DNA of 64,000 nt, from contig CAKSSJ010000005.1 in NCBI GenBank assembly GCA_934488615.1, positions 1 to 64,000 on the forward strand. The letters are read 5' to 3'. This stretch comes from an uncultured Eubacteriales bacterium. GTDB lineage: Bacteria; Bacillota; Clostridia; Oscillospirales; Acutalibacteraceae. Under the pieces are notes generated by a model. That model worked only from the letters and a program-made list of their open reading frames with translations, did not search any database and was not told the origin of the DNA. The stretch's first letter is position 1. Each line of letters begins with the position of its first letter. Position numbers and translations under genes: made by a program. Of this stretch, positions 42,485-50,699 are shown one piece after another.

Positions 42485-42513
42485 ATTATACATTTTTTAC
42501 AAATCACCGTCAA
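42485..42513 (-). promoter_or_regulatory. Promoter of the GPH symporter gene
   Basis: Minus strand: TTGACG (complement of 42508-42513), 17-base spacer, TATAAT (complement of 42485-42490). Confidence 0.85.
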
Positions 42514-42530
42514 TGATAATATATAACAAA

Positions 42531-42562
42531 ACGGACTGCCGCAATTTATGCAACAGTCCGTA
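42531..42562 (-). terminator. Terminator of the preceding minus-strand gene
   Basis: ACGGACTG (42531-42538) pairs with CAGTCCGT (42553-42561) plus inner GC/GC pairs; on the minus strand TTTTG follows. It separates the anchored-protein gene from the symporter promoter. Confidence 0.8.
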
Positions 42563-42576
42563 ATTTTATTCTGTTA

Positions 42577-43569
42577 TCAGAAGCTCATTGTGTGAGTACA
42601 GACCCATTTGCCGTGAGCCGAGGCAGTAATTACCATACCCTTAACGCCCGGTATATTCTTCGTAACAACGCCTGTACCGTCCTTAACCGTGAGAGGCATA
42701 TCTACTCTGACATAGCTTACACGTCCTGCGGCGTCGATATTCGCTGTAAGCATTGTGCCGGGATAATCGAACTGAGCTTTTGTGATCTCTGCGAATCCGT
42801 TCAAAGCGCCTGCGACCTCGTTGATATCAAGCGGCCATGCACATGATGCATTGTAAGGCGGCTTGGTATTATGTCCGCAACTCTCGGCAACGAGTGTTAT
42901 AACAACCTTGTAGCCGCTGCCGCTTCTTGAAATGCTTGCGCTCTTAACACCCGCCGAAGAAAGGTTTGCCGGAAGCACAAAGGTGCTTGCCGCTGTTCCG
43001 TCGGAGGATCTTCCGCTTGAGAAGCTCTTGCTTTCCTCTGTCTGCTTTTGATTGCTACTCGCAATGCTGTTTGCAATGCTTGTAACCGTACCGTTTGCCT
43101 TGCCGTTAATTGTTACTGAGTCAACTCCGATAGTTACCTTTTCTGTTTTCTTGTCAGTCATCTTCGGCTGAGCATATGAGCTTTGCAGGCAAGTATTGTA
43201 ATAAGCAACGATCTGATTCTTGTTGTAGCCGAGAACGCTTGAAGCCGCAGGCTGAGCCGAACCGCCTGTGCTTGGGCCGCCTGTGACTGTGCCCGTTCCG
43301 TTATTGATAACCGTACCAGTTCCGTTTGCGGTTGTGACGGTTTGTCCGTTCGCATTGGTAACAGTGCCCGTTCCGTTCTGAATTGTGCCGCTGCCTGTCG
43401 AGCTGTTGTTTGTGCCGTTTGCAGGTTGATTTGTGTTGTCTGACTGACCGATATCAGGCTCAATGCTTCCCGTGATCTTATCAAGCGCAACATTCCATGC
43501 CGTACAGCCGATCGCAACGCAAAGCATCACCGAAACTATTATAATAAAACTTTTCCAGCTTCTGTTCAT
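42577..43569 (-). CDS. Membrane-anchored extracytoplasmic protein with GTGTV repeat linker
   Basis: A 330-residue protein I do not recognise. N-terminal anchor helix (about 6-25; VAIGC could be a weak lipobox), then a Gly/Thr/Asn-rich linker (about 38-110) containing GTGTV three times (NGTGTVTNANGQ, NGTGTVINNG, NGTGTVTGG), and a globular C-terminal domain of about 215 residues with Ser-rich SSNQKQTEESKSFSSG and a Cys pair (SCGHNTK, ASCAWP). No catalytic motif seen. It is encoded next to a second secreted protein, with 85 bases between; both may work at the cell surface. Confidence 0.6.
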   Translation of the reverse strand: MNRSWKSFIIIVSVMLCVAIGCTAWNVALDKITGSIEPDIGQSDNTNQPANGTNNSSTGSGTIQNGTGTVTNANGQTVTTANGTGTVINNGTGTVTGGPSTGGSAQPAASSVLGYNKNQIVAYYNTCLQSSYAQPKMTDKKTEKVTIGVDSVTINGKANGTVTSIANSIASSNQKQTEESKSFSSGRSSDGTAASTFVLPANLSSAGVKSASISRSGSGYKVVITLVAESCGHNTKPPYNASCAWPLDINEVAGALNGFAEITKAQFDYPGTMLTANIDAAGRVSYVRVDMPLTVKDGTGVVTKNIPGVKGMVITASAHGKWVCTHTMSF

Positions 43570-43654
43570 GTTTTAACACTCTCCCGTAAAAACTATATCC
43601 TTATTCTATCATATTCAAAGGATAATTTCCACTGTTTTTTTATTTATATTTGTT

Positions 43655-44434
43655 TTACAGTCCGAAATTTGTATACTCAATAACCGTCCTTGCCGAGCCG
43701 CTGACTGCTCCGCCGCTGAGCTTAACGAGTGTCACTCCCGAAAGGCTGTAATGCTCGGTATAGCTGACCGTCATTGATTTAAGGCTTGAATCCTCACTGC
43801 TTACCCTTGCCGTTATACTTACAGAATCCGCAGAAACGCTGACCGAGGTTGCAGACGACTTGAATTCACTGAGCGATTTTTTGATGTCCTCCGCATTCTG
43901 ATAATCTCCGCCGAGTCGGTGAAGAACTCCGCTTTCATCGGTAGGATTGTTCTCACCCTTCAGCATGGCGGTGATCTCCACAACCTTGCCGTCCTGTTTT
44001 GCGGTTATAGATGAAATTTCATCTGTTTTGAACGTACCCTTTATAAAATTATCGGCAAAAAGCTTTTTGTCCGCATTATAATCATAGTCCGCCGTAATAT
44101 TCTTCTCTCCGAATATCGAAGCGAATGCGTCGGCGGCATTTGATGCCGATGAAAGAGATCCGAGGCTGTTCACGCTCGCCTCGCATTTGAGCGATTTTTT
44201 ATACTTATAGCAGTAGTCGTCAACATAATTTACCGCCGCGTTGAGCATATCTGTCAGCCCCTCGTTATCCGTCGGGATATTGACGATCTTGACCGTTTCC
44301 TCGGTTACTGACTTTTCATACGTCGGTTCATTATCCTGTGTCGGCGTATCATTTTTGCCCTTGCATGAGGCAAGCGAAAGTACAACGCATAACGCGGTCG
44401 CCGCAGATATTATCTTTAAAAAACGATTTTTCAT
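43655..44434 (-). CDS. Lipoprotein of unknown function
   Basis: A 259-residue lipoprotein: signal peptide with lipobox LASC (Cys near residue 24), then a charged linker and a globular domain. The middle shows IVNIPTDNEGLTDMLNAAVN and the C-terminal half has repeated beta pattern (SVSVSADSVSITARVSSEDS). Its Val/Ser/Thr strand pattern resembles that of the C-terminal domain of the next gene downstream, so the two may share a fold (weak inference). GGTGAT precedes the ATG. It has its own promoter. Confidence 0.7.
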   Translation of the reverse strand: MKNRFLKIISAATALCVVLSLASCKGKNDTPTQDNEPTYEKSVTEETVKIVNIPTDNEGLTDMLNAAVNYVDDYCYKYKKSLKCEASVNSLGSLSSASNAADAFASIFGEKNITADYDYNADKKLFADNFIKGTFKTDEISSITAKQDGKVVEITAMLKGENNPTDESGVLHRLGGDYQNAEDIKKSLSEFKSSATSVSVSADSVSITARVSSEDSSLKSMTVSYTEHYSLSGVTLVKLSGGAVSGSARTVIEYTNFGL

Positions 44435-44479
44435 CTTATCACCATAGATAAGATTACCCTATCCCGGCAGATTTGTCAA
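44433..44479 (-). promoter_or_regulatory. Promoter and inverted repeat of the lipoprotein gene
   Basis: Minus strand: TTGACA (complement of 44474-44479), 17-base spacer, TAATCT (complement of 44451-44456). An 8-bp inverted repeat, ATCTTATC (44433-44440) and GATAAGAT (44447-44454), spans the -10 edge and reaches the start codon: a candidate operator. Confidence 0.65.
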
Positions 44480-45897
44480 GTGTTATCCTTGCTGATGGAT
44501 TCTCTTATCAGCAGTCGGCTGATCGCCTTTCCGTTAAAGGGAATCAGCGGATAGAGGTATCCCCTGCCCGTGACGGTTTTGGTGAAACCGATAACAAGTA
44601 TTACAATCAAAAGCCCTGCAATGAAGCCCCACAGATTGAATATCGCCGTCAGAACAACGATAAAAATTCGCGACAGCTTAAATGCATATCCCAGTTCAAA
44701 GCTCGGCTGTGCAAAATTTGCGATCGCTACAAAAGCCATTATCAGCACGACCTCCGACGAGAAAAGCTCCGCGCTGACGGCAAGATCGCCGAGAACAAGC
44801 GCACCGATGACGCTGAACGAATTGCTCAAAGAGCTTGGTGTGTTCAGCGACGCAAGCTTCAAGGCATCAATAACGACCTCGATTATCAAAAGCTGAGCGA
44901 TAATCGGGAGCGAATAGTATTCCTTTATCTGAATAAAGCTCAGCCACATTGGGATATGCTCGGGATTTTTTATAAGCAAAAACCATACGGGTGCAAGCAG
45001 TAACGCAAGACCGAATATTAAGCCCCTGACAAAGCGCAGATATGTGCCGACGCACGGAGGGAAATAATAGTCGTTTGTGTCCTGCAAGAAGTCAAAAAAG
45101 CCCGTCGGAATAATCATTGCGGCAGGAGAATTATCTACAAAAAGTATAACGCTCCCCTCCGCTATGCTTGCCGCCGCGGCATCGGGGCGCTCGGTGTATC
45201 TGACCTTCGGGAACGGATTCCACTTCTGCTTTCTGACGAGACATTCAACCACGCTTTCCTGGCTCATGTTCAGCGTGTTCACGTCAATCTTGTCTATTCT
45301 TTGCCTCAGCTCATTAACCAGCTTCTCATCCGCCTTTCCCTTGAGATAGCATATTGCAATATCGGTTTTCGACCTCACACCCGCCTCTCTTACCTCCATC
45401 ACCAAATCGCGGTCGCGGATTCGGCGGCGTACAAGGGCTGTGTTTATCATAACAGATTCAACAAAGCCGTCGTGCGCTCCGCTGAGCACCTTGTCATTAT
45501 CGGGCTCGCCGACATCACGTTTAGGGTAGCTCCTTGTTTTGACGAGAAAGCCCGTATCAAAGCCGTCAACAATAACAAGCATTGCGCCCGAGTACACGAC
45601 CTTGGCGATTTTTTCAATGTCCTTGCTCAGCTCGATCTCCATATAGGCAATAAGCCTTTGTGTGAACTCCTCGGCGGTGGTTACGCTTTCATCTATTTCT
45701 CTTGCCTGCATCATGAAATTCATCACGCGCTCGGAGGTTTCGCCGTTGATAAATCCGTCAATGAAATAAAGCTTTGCTTTCCTGCCGCCCGCATTGAAGC
45801 GCGTTGCAACAACATCGTAGTTCAGATCGGTTCTGAAATACTTGTCCAAAAGCTTTTCATTATAATCAAAAACATCCGAAAATAACACATTATCCAT
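44476..45897 (-). CDS. spoVAF: Spore germination protein SpoVAF/GerA family
   Basis: A 473-residue GerA-type A-subunit homologue. A soluble N-terminal region of about 270 residues is followed by five or six membrane helices (about 285-455). RYTERPDAAAASIAEGSVILFVDNSPAAMIIP is the family block (key parts RYTERPD and VDNSP), and the version with PPCVGTYLRFVRG fits SpoVAF better than nutrient-receptor GerAA. In spores it would sit in the inner membrane and assist dipicolinic acid release or receptor action. No spoVA genes adjoin. The second ATG (45897) is preferred, eight bases after GGAGAA. A TATAAT lies upstream without a good -35. Confidence 0.88.
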   Translation of the reverse strand: MDNVLFSDVFDYNEKLLDKYFRTDLNYDVVATRFNAGGRKAKLYFIDGFINGETSERVMNFMMQAREIDESVTTAEEFTQRLIAYMEIELSKDIEKIAKVVYSGAMLVIVDGFDTGFLVKTRSYPKRDVGEPDNDKVLSGAHDGFVESVMINTALVRRRIRDRDLVMEVREAGVRSKTDIAICYLKGKADEKLVNELRQRIDKIDVNTLNMSQESVVECLVRKQKWNPFPKVRYTERPDAAAASIAEGSVILFVDNSPAAMIIPTGFFDFLQDTNDYYFPPCVGTYLRFVRGLIFGLALLLAPVWFLLIKNPEHIPMWLSFIQIKEYYSLPIIAQLLIIEVVIDALKLASLNTPSSLSNSFSVIGALVLGDLAVSAELFSSEVVLIMAFVAIANFAQPSFELGYAFKLSRIFIVVLTAIFNLWGFIAGLLIVILVIGFTKTVTGRGYLYPLIPFNGKAISRLLIRESISKDNT

Positions 45898-45957
45898 AAG
45901 CATTTCTCCGTAGAATTGATAATGTTATTATTTTCGGACTGAGTTAAATTATACCTT

Positions 45958-47295
45958 TTATCTGAACTGATTGTAGAGATTGACTATCGCATTCCACGTC
46001 AGCACGCCGACTTGACCGTTCTGCTCAATGCCCTCAAGCCTTTGAACCGCGAGAACCGCATTTCTGGTCTCATCGCCATAGTAGCCGTCAACCGTAACAT
46101 CGGGAACCGACGGTGTGTTGGCGGCAATCGTTTTGAGATAGGTCTGGAGCTGTTCGACTACCTTTCCGCTCGCTCCCATTGTAATAATATATCCCGGGTA
46201 AAGCAATGATGAATAGCTTCTGTATTCGTCGGGCAACGAAGTAAGAACACCTGCGTATGCGTTCTGAATCATATCCCATGTATCTCTGCCAACGATTCCG
46301 TCAACGTCAAGACCGTAGAGCGACTGGAACGTGAGCACCGCATCGCGCGTTTCGTCGCCGAAAATTCCGTCGATCGAAACATACGGAAGCTTGAGATTAA
46401 AATAGCTCAGGAAATTAAGATAATATTGAAGAATTCTTACGGAAGCGCCGCTGTTTCCCTTTTGCAGAACCCTTTCGTACTTTCTTTCCGCTTCGCTTAT
46501 GGTTATTCCCTCTGAATAAAGCTCGGAAAGACCCTTTATTCCGTTGTAGATCTGCTTGATCTTATACCACGTTTCCTTGCCCACGATTCCGTCGGGGTTG
46601 AGGTTGAAAATTCTCTGGAACTGTTTGACCGCATTCTGAGTTGTCTGCTCAAAGTAGCCTCTCGAGCCTGAAATTTTCGGAATCGACGGATAATTCGCGG
46701 CAATTCGGTTCAATTCGCGCTGAATTTCAACAACGTCCTCGCCGCCGCTTCCAAGCCTCAGCGGTGTGCCCGGATAGGTCGGTGTATTCGTTTTTATCGG
46801 CGCATTTCGCACGATATCAATATCATTGCCGTAATAATATTGAAGTATTCTGTAAGGTGTGTAGCCCTGATTTGCAAGGGTAACCGTGCCCCATTGCGAA
46901 AGTCCGTCGCAGGTTCCTGCACAATACTGTGTGAAATACGGCTGAATCTGGCCCTGCTTGATAACATAATCATTGAAAATATCGTCAACAACACGGCTTA
47001 TGTTTTCAAAAATGTCTCTGCCCTCAACATAATACTGGTCAAACTGAGTGGAATTCGTTATATCGAAATCGTAGCCTCTTGACCTGTAATACTCGGTGTA
47101 AATTCTGTTAAGCGCAAAGGTTATCTCGGCATAAATATTAGCCCTGAGCGCACTTTCGGGCCACGTCGGATAAATCTCACTCGACGCAACATTCTTTATA
47201 TACTGTGCAAACGGCACACGGACGTTTCTCGCCGCCGCATTGGGTCTGCCGAGGTGGACGGTGATGAATTCGGGAACTATCGGTCTGTCAGGCAT
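45958..47295 (-). CDS. SpoIID-like protein with three peptidoglycan-binding repeats
   Basis: A 445-residue protein. The N-terminal 175 residues resemble the SpoIID/LytB domain (VPFAQYIKNVASSEIYPTW, then CAGTCDGLSQWG and YRILQYYYG), which in SpoIID cleaves denuded glycan strands. Three PG_binding_1 repeats follow (about 180-250, 273-345 and 370-440), each with a GDETRDAV or GYFEQTTQNAV helix and a DGIVG turn. There is no signal peptide, so it may be made in the forespore or mother cell as a cortex or coat protein. TGATG overlap with the upstream gene and GGAGGTGA as ribosome site. Common in Clostridia near germination genes. Confidence 0.82.
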   Translation of the reverse strand: MPDRPIVPEFITVHLGRPNAAARNVRVPFAQYIKNVASSEIYPTWPESALRANIYAEITFALNRIYTEYYRSRGYDFDITNSTQFDQYYVEGRDIFENISRVVDDIFNDYVIKQGQIQPYFTQYCAGTCDGLSQWGTVTLANQGYTPYRILQYYYGNDIDIVRNAPIKTNTPTYPGTPLRLGSGGEDVVEIQRELNRIAANYPSIPKISGSRGYFEQTTQNAVKQFQRIFNLNPDGIVGKETWYKIKQIYNGIKGLSELYSEGITISEAERKYERVLQKGNSGASVRILQYYLNFLSYFNLKLPYVSIDGIFGDETRDAVLTFQSLYGLDVDGIVGRDTWDMIQNAYAGVLTSLPDEYRSYSSLLYPGYIITMGASGKVVEQLQTYLKTIAANTPSVPDVTVDGYYGDETRNAVLAVQRLEGIEQNGQVGVLTWNAIVNLYNQFR

Positions 47296-47906
47296 CAAAC
47301 GTCACCTCCGAAAAGTCCCATCGGCTGTTCCGGAATATTGACCGTGCCGGGCTCTCCGCCTGTTTCGGTCAGCGGAACAAGCCTTGCGGGCTGAATCGCC
47401 TTAATATTTGCAAACACGGGGACATTGAAGAACTCCGATTTTGCAAAATCGGGGTGAGTGACCGTGACCTCGTAAACGGCATAAGGCTCGACCGTTGTGT
47501 TTTGCTCGTCAAGGGAATAGCTGCTGTCGGGCGCAGGCAGAACAATATTATCGACAATTCCGTTAATATCCGTATATCCCGAATAAATCTCTCTGTCGCC
47601 CGTTTCAAGCGGAACGCTGACCTTTACTATCGCATTGATTATCGGATAGCTTCTGCCGCCCGATGTTACCTGTACTCTCATGCTTCCCTTAGACGGGTTT
47701 TTATTTTGAAAATCCTCAAAATTTTTGTAAAACTCCGTTTCCTGATCGGCTCCGACATTTCCGATAAACGGCAATGCGTTTGCCATTACGGGTGCAAAGT
47801 CGGGTTCCTTTTCTTCAACGGCCGATTCTTCGGCAAATGAGCTTTGTCCTGAAAATTCAACAAGCTCGCGCCGATATTTTTCTATCATTTTTTCAAGATC
47901 TTGCAT
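47295..47906 (-). CDS. Partner protein with carboxypeptidase-regulatory-like beta domain
   Basis: A 203-residue protein: charged helical N-terminus (MIEKYRRELVEF), acidic linker, and a beta-sandwich from about 75 to 180 resembling carboxypeptidase-regulatory/transthyretin-like domains (GSMRVQVTSGG, YSGYTDINGIVDNIVLPAP). Its stop codon overlaps the start of the SpoIID-like gene, so the two proteins are made together; a structural spore or cortex role is inferred. The ATG at 47906 is chosen over a TTG at 47909. Its ribosome site GGAGG is enclosed in a 12-bp hairpin. Confidence 0.7.
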   Translation of the reverse strand: MQDLEKMIEKYRRELVEFSGQSSFAEESAVEEKEPDFAPVMANALPFIGNVGADQETEFYKNFEDFQNKNPSKGSMRVQVTSGGRSYPIINAIVKVSVPLETGDREIYSGYTDINGIVDNIVLPAPDSSYSLDEQNTTVEPYAVYEVTVTHPDFAKSEFFNVPVFANIKAIQPARLVPLTETGGEPGTVNIPEQPMGLFGGDV

Positions 47907-47911
47907 CAAAA

Positions 47912-47945
47912 AACCTCCTTCGCTTTATAATATGCGAAAGAGGTT
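47912..47945 (-). promoter_or_regulatory. Hairpin that is both terminator-like and encloses a ribosome site
   Basis: AACCTCCTTCGC (47912-47923) pairs with GCGAAAGAGGTT (47934-47945): 12 bp with one G-U, 10-base loop. On the minus strand TTTT follows, as in a terminator for the BY-kinase gene ending at 47960. The same 3' arm contains GGAGG, the ribosome site of the gene starting at 47906. Thus the fold can end transcription and hide translation start. Confidence 0.75.
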
Positions 47946-47959
47946 TTCCATGCTATTTT

Positions 47960-49429
47960 TTATTTTTTTGTTGGCTGACCGTAGCCGTAGCCGCCGTAGC
48001 TTCCGTAACTGCCGCCGTATTTATATCCCTTGCCGTAACCGCCGTAATGCTTGCCGTATCTGCGGCTCTGACTGACGTTGCTGGTGTCGGCATTGAATAT
48101 ACAGCCTATTATCTCCGCACCGTTCGAGTCAATATCCTCAATCGACATTCTGATTCTTGAATACGGTGCAAAATCCTCGCGGACAACAATAATTGCGGCA
48201 TCAACAAAGCCTGCAATAATTGATGTATCGGTAACCACACTTGCAGGAGCGGTATCAATAAGAACATAGTCAAATTCCTTGCGTACGCTCTCAATAATGG
48301 ATTCCATCTTATCGGTTGAAAGAAGCTCCGACGGATTTCCGACGCCCTTCTGATCCGCAAGAACGCAGACATTGAAGTTTGTTATACGTTTAATTGCGCT
48401 GTTCAACTCAACCTTTCCGAGAATAACATCGGAAAGACCGTAATCGGTGTTCGGAAGCGAGAGCATTTTGCTTACCGAGGGCTTTCTGAGGTCAGCGTCA
48501 ATAATAAGAACATTCTTTCCGTTCTGAGCGATTGAAAGAGCAATATTGACGCAGGAGGTCGTTTTGCCCTCGTTCTCGCAGGCACTGGTAACAAGGAAAA
48601 CCTTATTGCCCGTTTTTGCGGAATTGTTTTCAATCTTTGTTCTTATCGCCTTATAGGTTTCAATAAACGAGAAGCCGTTCTTTCTGTCCGTCACAAGGAG
48701 ACCCTTTGCAGTCTTGTTCTTATTAGTTATCTGCTGAACTGAACCAAGAATGTGAACATCAAGCTTTTCACTCAGCTCATCTGCGGTCTTTACGGTATCC
48801 TTGACAAGGAAGGTTATGAAGAAGAATACAACGCATACTGCCGCTGCAATAAAGCCGACCATCAAAGCGAGGGAAATAACCGATCTGTTTGAATTCGGAA
48901 CTGTCGAGAGAACGGGCTTATCGCAAAGAGTAAGCTTTGCATTTGAGTAAATCTCCGAAACAATATCTCCGTAGACCTCAACGACCGTATTGGCTATTGC
49001 ATAAGCGATCTTCGGATCCTCCGTCGTTACCGCCATAACGATAACATTGGTCGAGGAAACAACACTGACCGAAATACTGCTGTTGACCATACCGTAAGAT
49101 ACCTTCTCGGGACATTTTTCGACAATAGCCTCTTTCATTCTGGGGCTTGAGAGAATATAGTTAAAGGTTCCAGCCATGTTGATCTGCGCGTTGATCTCGC
49201 CGCTCGATGCCTGACCGCTTTCCGTTGCGGAATTAACAACAAAAGATACCGTTGATGTATAAGTCTCCTTCTTCGTTGTTTCGCCGACAACTCCGCCGAT
49301 AACCGCACCGATGATGAAGAACACCAGAACGACCCAAAGCTTTCTCGAAAGCTCCTTAAAAAATGCTAAAATATTGATTTCAAGACCCTTTGAATTCTTT
49401 TTGTCCGAATACGATCTCACTTTAATCAC
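47960..49429 (-). CDS. Wzz/CpsC-CpsD fused polysaccharide co-polymerase and tyrosine kinase
   Basis: A 489-residue bacterial tyrosine kinase joined to its membrane adaptor. Residues 15-200 form the Wzz/CpsC part: helix (about 32-52), extracellular segment, second helix (about 185-207). The kinase follows: Walker A SACENEGKTT, Walker A' LIIDADLRKP and Walker B YVLIDTAP. The tail is Gly/Tyr-rich (GKHYGGYGKGYKYGGSYG), the autophosphorylated cluster. It controls chain length and export of capsule or exopolysaccharide. Fusion into one chain is the Gram-negative-like layout; most Bacillota have two genes. It is the third gene of the GT4-Wzy-Wzz operon. Confidence 0.92.
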   Translation of the reverse strand: MIKVRSYSDKKNSKGLEINILAFFKELSRKLWVVLVFFIIGAVIGGVVGETTKKETYTSTVSFVVNSATESGQASSGEINAQINMAGTFNYILSSPRMKEAIVEKCPEKVSYGMVNSSISVSVVSSTNVIVMAVTTEDPKIAYAIANTVVEVYGDIVSEIYSNAKLTLCDKPVLSTVPNSNRSVISLALMVGFIAAAVCVVFFFITFLVKDTVKTADELSEKLDVHILGSVQQITNKNKTAKGLLVTDRKNGFSFIETYKAIRTKIENNSAKTGNKVFLVTSACENEGKTTSCVNIALSIAQNGKNVLIIDADLRKPSVSKMLSLPNTDYGLSDVILGKVELNSAIKRITNFNVCVLADQKGVGNPSELLSTDKMESIIESVRKEFDYVLIDTAPASVVTDTSIIAGFVDAAIIVVREDFAPYSRIRMSIEDIDSNGAEIIGCIFNADTSNVSQSRRYGKHYGGYGKGYKYGGSYGSYGGYGYGQPTKK

Positions 49430-49438
49430 TCCAAAATT

Positions 49439-50686
49439 TTATTGTCTTTTCATGCTGTACGATCTGCCGCCGTCCGTATAAATTGCATAGGTAGCACAGT
49501 AAATCAATGCTATTACAAGCTGTCCGTATTTTGAGCTGTAGCTGATAATTCCCGTATCCAGCACGATCATCATTGTTATCGCTGTAATAAACAGAATTGA
49601 AATCTTCCTTTTATCGACAAAAAACGCCTTTAAAAAAGCAATAACGCAATAAGCATACATTGAAAAATAGATTATAAAACCTATCATTCCCAATTCGCTC
49701 AGGAGCTGCCAGTAATTATTATGGCTGTAAAAGTTGCCGAGATAATACTCGCTTTCCAGTATTCGCGAATAGTTACCCATTCCCTTTCCTATGATCGGCG
49801 ACTCTCTGAACATGCTTTTTGCCGCTTCAATATATCTCCGTCTGAGAACTATACTTCCGTCGTCACTCTCACCTCTGAAATATTCAACCATGCTTTCAAG
49901 TCTCCTGCCTATTACGGCATAAAACGTGTCGTTCTTCATAACGATCACCAGCACGGCCGCTCCGAGCGCAAGCGCCGTAAATATTCTCAGAAAATATCTG
50001 TCCTTATCAAAAGAGAGAAAAACTATCATAACAGGTCCCGCAACCGATGCGAGCAGGCCCTTTCTTGAGCTTGAAAATGCACAAAAAACCACAAACAATG
50101 CCGTGGCAATATACATCTTCTTTTTGCCGTTGACATATGCCCTGTAGAAAGCAATTGCCGAAGCAAAGTCGATCCATACCGTTATATCATTCGGATTGTT
50201 ACCGCTGAAATAACTTCCGACACTGCCGTTTTTCCAACCGTCCGAGGGAACGGCGGTGAATTCAAGCAAAACGATGATCACCGCTCCTGCAACAAAAAGC
50301 GACATGAGACGGTCAAGATCATCCATCGTGTCAACATAAATCGCTATGGAGGTCGATATCAGCAAAATAATACATAGCTTGATTATAAACGTTATATTAT
50401 ATGTTGTAAAAAATTGTGCCCAAAGTCCCGACAAGCCGCCGTACAGTATCAGCGTCAGATACCAGACCGTTATATACGGGATCATGATCCTGTTTTTGCT
50501 TTTTTCAAGAACCACCATAAATGACGCCGCAAACATAAAAACAGCGGCGGCAGGCGCAATTATCGGCACCCTGTAAAAGGCAAAAACAATTACCATGTTA
50601 AGCAAAAACGCGGCTTCATATACGCGCTTCGCCCTGCTCTGGCTGTTGGAGTTTATTTTTAAAACACCGTTTTCAAGCGATATCAT
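49439..50686 (-). CDS. O-antigen ligase/polymerase-like protein (Wzy/WaaL)
   Basis: A 415-residue polytopic protein with about eleven helices and a large outer loop containing the Wzy_C block (RLESMVEYFRGESDDGSIVLRR, in key parts YFRGESDDGS and IIGKGMGNYSRI; then NFYSHNNYWQLLSELG). Polymerises lipid-linked repeats outside the membrane. The ATG at 50686 is preferred for its GGAAAGGAAAAG site; a longer frame upstream overlaps the preceding glycosyltransferase. It ends nine bases before the Wzz-kinase gene. Confidence 0.85.
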   Translation of the reverse strand: MISLENGVLKINSNSQSRAKRVYEAAFLLNMVIVFAFYRVPIIAPAAAVFMFAASFMVVLEKSKNRIMIPYITVWYLTLILYGGLSGLWAQFFTTYNITFIIKLCIILLISTSIAIYVDTMDDLDRLMSLFVAGAVIIVLLEFTAVPSDGWKNGSVGSYFSGNNPNDITVWIDFASAIAFYRAYVNGKKKMYIATALFVVFCAFSSSRKGLLASVAGPVMIVFLSFDKDRYFLRIFTALALGAAVLVIVMKNDTFYAVIGRRLESMVEYFRGESDDGSIVLRRRYIEAAKSMFRESPIIGKGMGNYSRILESEYYLGNFYSHNNYWQLLSELGMIGFIIYFSMYAYCVIAFLKAFFVDKRKISILFITAITMMIVLDTGIISYSSKYGQLVIALIYCATYAIYTDGGRSYSMKRQ

Positions 50687-50699
50687 ACTTTTCCTTTCC

